Assembly (NCBI RefSeq): GCF_964355755.1
Contig: NC_092674.1
Location: 14,949,001 to 15,013,000 of the forward strand
Direction: 5' to 3'
DNA from: Antedon mediterranea
Taxonomy: Eukaryota > Echinodermata > Crinoidea > Comatulida > Antedonidae
DNA: 64,000 nucleotides
Within the stretch, counting starts at the first letter, position 1. The number at the start of each line of letters is the position of its first letter. The position numbers and the translations under genes were made by a program. The notes under the pieces were generated by a model that was not told the DNA's origin, did not search any database, and saw nothing but the letters and a program-made list of their open reading frames with translations. Below, in pieces: positions 57,430-64,000 of the stretch.

Positions 57430-58520
57430 AGAGCAGAGATAGCCTATAACCTCGTTGGGCTTTTGTGAATAATGACGTCGAACGGACGTATTTGGGTCCC
57501 CAATCCCAGAATTCTTTACCGTTGGTATCGTAGCTACTGGGCACCATCATGAAAAGGGTGAAATGTGGTTTATTATAGTTACTTCGTTACAAAAATGTGA
57601 GTAAAAACGGTTGTCAACGTACTATGCCATGCCTCGCTAGGCCTATACATAGAGAAGGCGGTGGAGGGAGAGAGGTATAGCAGGCCCCAGGCGGTTGCCG
57701 CAGCGGCCGCATGACCTGTTCACTAGGCCTACTACTACTTATTGTTCTATAAATTAACTATAAATTCTCAGAAAAATAGAATAGCTGTCAATCAATAACT
57801 TTATTTCATGATTGTTTATCAATAACATTAACGAATCCGTGGTTAGCCGACCGTATAATTGGATCATACGCCTTTATCGGGTGTGAAAACTACTTCCTTA
57901 GCAACATGTATTTTGGTAATTCTCCTATTTCTCAACTCGACGTCGAAATGACGTCAAAACGTCGTCTCAAGGGACGCACTTTTTTCAAGCGGGAAGGGTT
58001 TTTTTTCTTCTGTTTTTCAGTTTCGAATTCTGTAGTCGAACGTGGATTTTCTGCTATACTGGTATACTGCTGGCCTGCACATAGGATAATGCACAACGTT
58101 TTTAACTTCGAACTTTTTAAGTATACCAAATTTGTATATAAAACACAATAGAAAAGATGGTTACTTTTAAAACACTGTTTTCTTTCTACATACACAAACA
58201 AATGCTACACAAATTTAATAAACTAGATGGTACGCTCGCGTACCATCTAGGTCGTGCCCACAGATGGTTCTCGAATACACAGTAATTTCAGCGTAGCAAA
58301 ACTGGCGATTTCAAATGTACGTACCGCAGGAATATAATACATTGTCGTTTAAAGAAACGAATAAATAGACACGATGATTTGTGTAGTCAACTAAAATTAG
58401 CACCCTGTGAATTACTTCCGAAGGAGAAACTTATCAAAATGAGTCCAAATTTTTGATTTGGCCTCATTTAAAGAAACCCAATTTGTGTTTTGTATGTAAC
58501 ATTAGGGTTGAGGGATGGGA
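57430..58520. other. Unassigned stretch
   Basis: No supported gene. A GC-rich patch at 57,655-57,715 contains GCGGCCGC. A frame at 57,906-58,151 has no recognised motif. Confidence 0.4.
58223..58250. repeat. Perfect palindrome, 13-bp arms
   Basis: CTAGATGGTACGC-TC-GCGTACCATCTAG: two 13-bp arms around a 2-base centre with no mismatch. Confidence 0.92.
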
Positions 58521-58528
58521 AAGCGGAT

Positions 58529-59305
58529 AGGTACAAAGAGGAACAATTTTTAAATATATTCTTTATCAACTCAGTAACGAAATGTTTTGTTCTTGTTTTA
58601 TAGGCCTATAAATACTATACCTCTAAATACAGTAAAACATTTGAGATTTAATAAATAATACTTTGTTAAAACTGTCACTGTCATAATCGATTGAAATATT
58701 AAAGTACATGTCACGATACACCACTACGACGTTTATATTTTGGTAATTATTAATTAATATAAACGTTGAGAAGGAACTGTCAGTATAAAGTTTATTTGTA
58801 TATAATAATGTGTTTATATATCTAACAGTACAGCCTATCCACAATCTCAGTAATAAAGTTTATTTGTATATATTTTTATATTACATCTAACAGTACGAAC
58901 ATTCACAGTAAGAAATTTTCGATTCAAATGAGGTATTTACAGTATTGTCAAAGTATTGCAAGTTTATTCTCAAAGGGCCCATATATTTACCTACCGTATG
59001 TGTTAAACCAGGGGCTCATAAATTTACCTACTTGTGTTAAACCAAACTCTGGCAGACTGAGAGATTGGGATGTTCCATTCATCGCAAATCAATACATTTG
59101 TATAAACGTATATTAAATCTATCAAAATAGTATTTTTTTAAGAAAATCGGCCTGTCTTCAACATTATGATGCTGTACTCTAGCTGTTCAACCGGTTTTCA
59201 GCTATTAAAAACAATTATCGTAGGAGGAGATAGGAAAATGCGAAGCCTCCTCGCATTTTTGTGGCGGGTATTTTTCAAGATGGACATCCATTAGACAGTG
59301 TATAC
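58529..59305 (+). repeat. Dispersed repeat, copy 2 (partner at 3599-3975)
   Basis: Matches copy 1 at both ends, with about 300 bp of extra sequence in the middle (roughly 58,780-59,085) that itself repeats ATAAAGTTTATTTGTATATA at 58,795 and 58,854. The right end matches again from CGCAAATCAATACATTTG through GGAGGAGATAGGAAAATGCG. Confidence 0.8.
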
Positions 59306-59639
59306 CACGATCGGAAAACACCCCTATTTGGGGCAAATCGTTGAACCTAAATTCGTTTTAATCGTCAATAACTAATTATCTAACTTAATTTAATTAGTAA
59401 ACAGGGTTACATCAGGTGGTTAAAATCAGTACCGAAAGTACGAACCAACTTTATATACCATTGAGTACAAATTCTAGAAGTAAGGCGCAATTTACCAAAT
59501 TTTGCCCTTACGTAAATTTATATATAGATTGCTAATCAACTTTCAAATTGATTATCAATTATTCCTATTCAAAATTTTGCCATGAAAGTTTTCCCAGTCT
59601 ATATAAAAAATCTCCCCTATCTGTACCCATTATAATTTG

Positions 59640-59820
59640 AAAAATTAGTAAAGTAAAAATTCCACCTGTAATTCGAAAGCTTGGACGACCAAAGGTTGCA
59701 GATTTAAAAGTCATTGGATTACCTTCAAAGCACTCCAGGAAGAACGTTGTCAAGTGGAAAACCTGTGCCATTTAGAATAAAAGCAACTGAAAAAGAAGTA
59801 AGACATTTAGCAACTGACAT
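59640..59820 (+). pseudogene. C-terminal scrap of a ZSWIM/MULE-like transposase
   Basis: The frame reads RKLGRPKVADLKVIGLPSK, then after a frame change GKPVPFRIKATEKEV. A GRPKG..LTVIGLP...KPVPF sequence is a common C-terminal signature in the ZSWIM1/3-like family, also represented at 26,220-26,730. Nothing upstream is readable. Confidence 0.38.
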
Positions 59821-59824
59821 GTGA

Positions 59825-61870
59825 TAAAAGTATCAATATCATTATTCTATAATGTTGTTTTTCTTTTTCAAACAGTAGACAATATATACTAAAAAACCTC
59901 TTGCATTAATTGTAATTACCGTACACGTACATATGCACAAATATGATACTGTAGAGATTTTATATTATATATATCTTTAAAACATGTTGCTAATTAGTCT
60001 TATATGTATTTAAATGAACATATATTTTACAATCATGTAAGTTGTTGATATAGGTAATATGTAAGATAATATTAAGAATGAAACCCCAGCAGAATTTTTT
60101 TCTGAACTTAATAAATGTAATTTATGTACCAAAAATAGAAACCAAATTGTGACATAGAACTTATGTTTTCAGAGGTCACCAATGATAATATGTGTTTTTT
60201 GTGTGTATGCATTACGTGTTGCTCTATGAGATCGTTTTAGAGAATGTGAAAAAATAGCAATTATGTAATTTGATTTGAATGGTAAACATAGGCTTACGTT
60301 CATAACATGTCGTGTCAAGAAATGTTACGAACATCATATGGGGCTAGCTTGTGAGTAAACACAGGTTTATTCAATCAACGAATTATTTGTAATTTATATC
60401 TTATCTAACTAAAACATTGGCAAGTTTAATAATTTTGTATGGCTATTTATATCAGTTAAAAAAAACAATTCAAAACATGTTTACATGTGTTGTGTCAAGT
60501 CTGTTACGAATGTCATTTGGAAGACTGGACAGGCCTAAACCACATGTGCAGAGCGCTAGTCATCGCTGGTCGTTGATAAGGAAGCCCCAGCAGTACAACT
60601 AATATAAACAATAAAACGTCTGGATACAGGTCAAATGTCACTGCTACAGACGATAACACCTTTCGTTTTTTGCACGGTGTTACACACATCATAAACTTTA
60701 TTATCATTAAATATCCTATCACATTTGAACACAATCAAGGTATGTTTTCAAATATTATTGTAATATTAGTATCTATGGACACTAATAACCTTTGGTTTTT
60801 TACTTAATGGTAGAAATTTATGTTAAAATCGTAGTTTTTTACAGTTCCCTGGGTGTAAACAAACATTTTTTCAGCTGATACTTTGGGGTTAGCTGTTACA
60901 AACATCAATGTAAACATCTGCTTTTTTCCAAATAAAACACATCTTTCTAGTTGTTTTAACAATAAGAAATTTAATTTAAAATCATCATGTTGATTTTGTA
61001 TTTTAAATAATTATAATTTCCTGTGAAGTTGTATTATATTATGTAGTTCTGACTGTCAATTGATGCATTTTTGACGTTCGTAACTTTGACACAATTACCC
61101 TCACTGAATAATCGTGTCACCTGTTACGAACATAAAATTAAATTCATACATGCTGTCATGCCAATAACACGTATTCTAAAGTGTGTTGATCAACATAAAA
61201 TACAATTATAAGTCAATACATTTATTAAGTATTCTGCAATAAATGTATTATGTTTTGATAAGTGTTATTTTTCTATGTTTATATATAGATGTTGTTGATG
61301 TTCGTAAACTTCACAAAATTTTCGTCACCTATATGCTGGTGGACGTTCATGTCAGCTCTGTTACGTACATAATAGATTTTCTAAAATTAATGTTAAAAGT
61401 AGTGTGTGCTGACAATGATGCTATTATTTCATTATCTCAGTAATAAGATGTCTGTAACACTTGACACCATAATTATTAGCCATCAAATGCTACTTGTAAT
61501 AGACTAGGCCTAGGCTAGGTCTAGCCTAGTGTTCAAAGTTTTTGATAGCATTGCACTATTATTACTGTGGTTGATGTACTATTACTGTGGTTGATGTGCA
61601 AGTACTGATGACTTTCACAGTCACAGATTATTTATTAAAAAGATAATGTATATTTATGTCAGGAAATGTATAGTCATACCGTATATTTATTTAATTACTA
61701 TTTTTTAATACTCAGAATGAAGCTTCGTTGCTGTACTGAAAAAGATGATAAAATTGATCTGGATGATGTCCGAAAAAAGCAGAAAGAAGACTGATATTCA
61801 ACTCAGGCGTCAACTGTTTATGGCCGTGTGTGTCAAAAACAAAGAAAAACACTTGCCCGAAAGCATCTAA
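59825..61870. other. Non-coding stretch with recurring TGTTACGAAC-like motifs
   Basis: TGTTACGAAC or close variants (either strand) occur at about 60,323, 60,502, 60,677, 60,894, 61,075, 61,122, 61,298 and 61,359. Several follow a GTGTCA word. A short tandem, ATTACTGTGGTTGATGTac, occurs twice at 61,560-61,598. No frame is supported. Confidence 0.5.
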
Positions 61871-61879
61871 GACTGAGTT

Positions 61880-63265
61880 AGAGTTTTTTGACCAAGCCAA
61901 TCAATTCACATTCGATAAAGTTTAGAAAGCAAAGGATCAGTGATGCTCTGAGCCAGGACACAGTGTCTAAAGTTCTGTCATTTTATGTTCGGGTGGACAT
62001 TGCAAGAGAATTGCCAGATGCACGTTCCGCTGTAGACATCAGGCAAGGTGATGGAATGCACAATGAAGACGGCCTACAATGAACTGTCTCACTTAGTTTT
62101 ACCAAGTTCTCCACACTTAAGTCAGCAAACTATGAACCGGTTTCAAAGACCAAACTTTTGCAATGTGAGTATTGTATCAATGTAACATTTAAGGTAGAAT
62201 CCTTATATGCCAAGTGCATTGCTAACAAACATGTTGCTTTGAAAAACAAGTACGAAGCCTCATCCATAACAGTATGCGAGGCCCCAGGAATGTTCCCCAA
62301 AAAGGAGTGTATAGACCGCACATGCAACAAATGTGGTGTTGGTGTTGTTTCAAAGCACCTACAGCCTCTTCTGCAAGCCCATGGGGATGACCCCATCAAG
62401 TGGAAAGTATGGGTCAGCGAAGCTTACACAAAGACAAAACACATGGCAAATGCAAAATGGCAGTATCCCTGATGACTGGTCTCTACTGTGCATGGATTTT
62501 GGACAGAATTACAATTGTCATTTTCAAGATGAAGCCCAAAGCGCCCATTGGTCGTATGAGCAGGCCACCATTCACCCAATTGTTGCCTATTACAAGTGTC
62601 TGGAGTATGGGCAACCGATGCATGAATCATGTATTTTTATAAGTGACGACCGTAAACATGACTACCATGCTGTACAGCATTTTGTGAACATTACTAATCA
62701 ACATCTCGTTCAGCAAGGGCTAAGGATTAACAATCAAGTCCAGTTTTCTGATGGGTCGCCTGTGCAATATAAATGCAAGAGTTCCTTTTCTGATGCATCC
62801 CATGGTATGCAGGATTTTGGCTGGCCAGTGGAGAATGATTTTTTTGGCAGCTGACATGGGAAGGGCCCATGCGATGGTGAAATTGGAGTAATGAAGAAAT
62901 GTGCGAACACTGCAGTAAGATCCAGACGATTTTTTATCGCTAATGCTCATGACCTCTTCACCTTCTGCAAGGAAACTTTGTCGCAATCCAAAGAGGAAGA
63001 CCATGTACACATGAGAAGAAGTTTCTTCTATGTCAAAAATGGGGAAATCAACAGAGAAGACAGAAAGAACTACAAACATCCGTCCTATCCAAAATACAGA
63101 CAGCTCTCACAGCTTTAGTGGTATTGAACCATATGTTATCGGAACAAAGAAAAGAAGCTGTTTCTGTGACACTTGTAGAGGTACATCAAGCCAACCATGT
63201 CCAAACATCAAGTTCACTGGTCATCTATCTTTGATGTCGCTTAAAAGTGGGAAAATTGAAAGGTA
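61880..63265 (+). pseudogene. Decayed ORF of a multicopy invertebrate family (DFGQNY/FSDG type)
   Basis: Segments in order: SFYVRVDIARELPDARSAVD at 61,980-62,037; CNKCGVGVVSKHLQPLLQAH with DDPIKWKVW at 62,326-62,410; CMDFGQNYNCHFQDEAQSAH at 62,490-62,550; HPIVAYYKC, then ISDDRKHDYHAVQHFV at 62,637-62,685; VQFSDGSPVQYKCKSSFSD at 62,738-62,795; FGSxHGKGPCDG at 62,846-62,880 (frameshift inside); and CFCDTCRGT at 63,162. I recall this order in many uncharacterised multicopy proteins of sponges, cnidarians and molluscs. The paired Asp motifs (DFxxNY, SDD, FxDG) suggest a nuclease or transposase fold, but that is inference. Frameshifts near 62,470, 62,850 and 63,110 show it is dead. Confidence 0.55.
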
Positions 63266-63279
63266 TGTACTGTAGTATA

Positions 63280-63760
63280 AAAACAGTAGGGGTCCTTCAC
63301 AATTATAAACATTTTTACAACATTGTTTTTTGTGGTTGACTGGATACATTCAAAAGTCTGTTTTATTCATAGGTTCATACTCATTGATCATGAAAATGTC
63401 TAATTTCAATATTTGCAAATTACAGTGATTTGAATCAACAAAGTGATCCTCTCCCTAAACATACTGTTTGATAATTGTTAAGGACCCCTTATTTATTCAT
63501 GAAACAATTGTCTGAGAACTGAAAAGAAAAAAAAAACTGTAGTACTATATAATATTCAATAATTGTTATATTGTTCAGAACATCACTTAAGCATAGCAGT
63601 GAACCCACACAGACTACAGTGCCTGTCTTGCTAATCTCCACAGATTCTGACCAGTCCGCACAAACTTATATGAATAGTGAAAAGATGTAAGCATTGTACT
63701 TAATAAAATACAAATGAGCAGCTCTGAGAACACAACATATACTATTTGGTTGGTTTTTAT
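63280..63760. other. AT-rich stretch, nothing recognised
   Basis: No gene or repeat could be supported between the decayed ORF and the element end near 63,830. Confidence 0.4.
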
Positions 63761-63829
63761 TTCAGCAAATCTGCCCATACTACATCTATTGTTTTACCTA
63801 CTAAACAGCGAAGACGGGTTTTAATCACA

Positions 63830-63975
63830 CAGACGCGTCTTCGCCGCGATTAGGTAGCTCATGAATATTCATAATAGATCGTTAATGAGGTTCAGCATTG
63901 GACAGACGCGTCTGATGGGTTGCAAGTTTTCAGACGCGTCTCTGTGGTCTGAAATAATTTGTAGATGACGCCTTA
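63830..63975. mobile_element. Right end of a DNA transposon, possibly related to the 13.8-kb element
   Basis: AGATGACGCC at 63,963-63,972 is the complement of the first ten bases (GGCGTCATCT) of the 13.8-kb element's TIR, and is followed by TTA, compatible with a 3-bp target. Just inside lie three copies of the palindrome AGACGCGTCT (63,831-63,840, 63,904-63,913, 63,932-63,941) and ATATTCATGA-like words also seen inside the left end at 42,022. The other end was not found. Confidence 0.5.
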
Positions 63976-64000
63976 GATGATGGGTCTTCTGTACCACCAT

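Noticed and set aside
41918-63972. Pairing the left TIR at 41,918 with the end at 63,972 as one 22-kb element
   Set aside because: Only ten terminal bases agree there, against 27 perfect bases and further subterminal matches with the end at 55,721, and the flanks are TAA versus TTA.

Overview
The window reads as repeat-dense nuclear DNA of an animal, most likely a marine invertebrate and possibly an echinoderm or another non-vertebrate deuterostome. The evidence is AT-rich sequence with spliced genes (GT..AG introns), many short copies of a TAGGCCTA-type word, and mobile-element families typical of such genomes. No gene is confidently a host gene, and no rRNA, tRNA gene, CRISPR array or prokaryotic feature was found. 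Nearly every readable coding stretch is an intact, decayed or nested transposable element.

Layout. 0-12 kb: a possible LINE end, a degraded ORF, a tRNA-like SINE candidate, a Ty3-type gag with a zinc knuckle but no pol, a PIF/Harbinger transposase split by a LINE fragment, and a Helitron-like scrap. 12-16.7 kb: a Ty1/copia relic with its reverse transcriptase region present twice. 16.7-19.6 kb: a multi-exon EnSpm/CACTA-like transposase. 20-26 kb: a BRCT-like ORF, a second Harbinger transposase with a mutated active site that runs into a LINE, a Tigger/pogo transposase with lost catalytic residues, and a scrambled LINE. 26-30 kb: relics of ZSWIM/MULE-like, P-element (THAP9-like) and hAT transposases.

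31.7-37.9 kb: a nearly complete five-exon hAT transposase gene with one nonsense codon. Its exon 1/intron 1 boundary has expanded into a 2.4-kb minisatellite of 65 copies of 37 bp, and most copies carry a potential splice donor. 40.1-41.4 kb: a second EnSpm-like gene, truncated, with introns at the same places as the first.

41,918-55,721 is the most interesting structure: a 13.8-kb unit with perfect 27-bp terminal inverted repeats and a matching 3-bp TAA flank. It carries two plus-strand spliced genes, an unclassified DDE-type transposase with a C-terminal zinc finger and a BEN-domain protein. Smaller elements lie inside it: a Tigger-like MITE in the transposase intron, a piggyBac-type MITE with TTAA flanks, and a foldback MITE. 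An end of a possibly related element lies at 63.8-63.97 kb.

55.7-64 kb: diverged repeats, a minus-strand LINE whose target is visible as an unoccupied paralogue at 41.6 kb, a long dispersed repeat shared with 3.6-4.0 kb, a palindrome, a field of TGTTACGAAC-like motifs, and a decayed ORF of a multicopy invertebrate family. Family assignments come from reading translated motifs, not from database searches.
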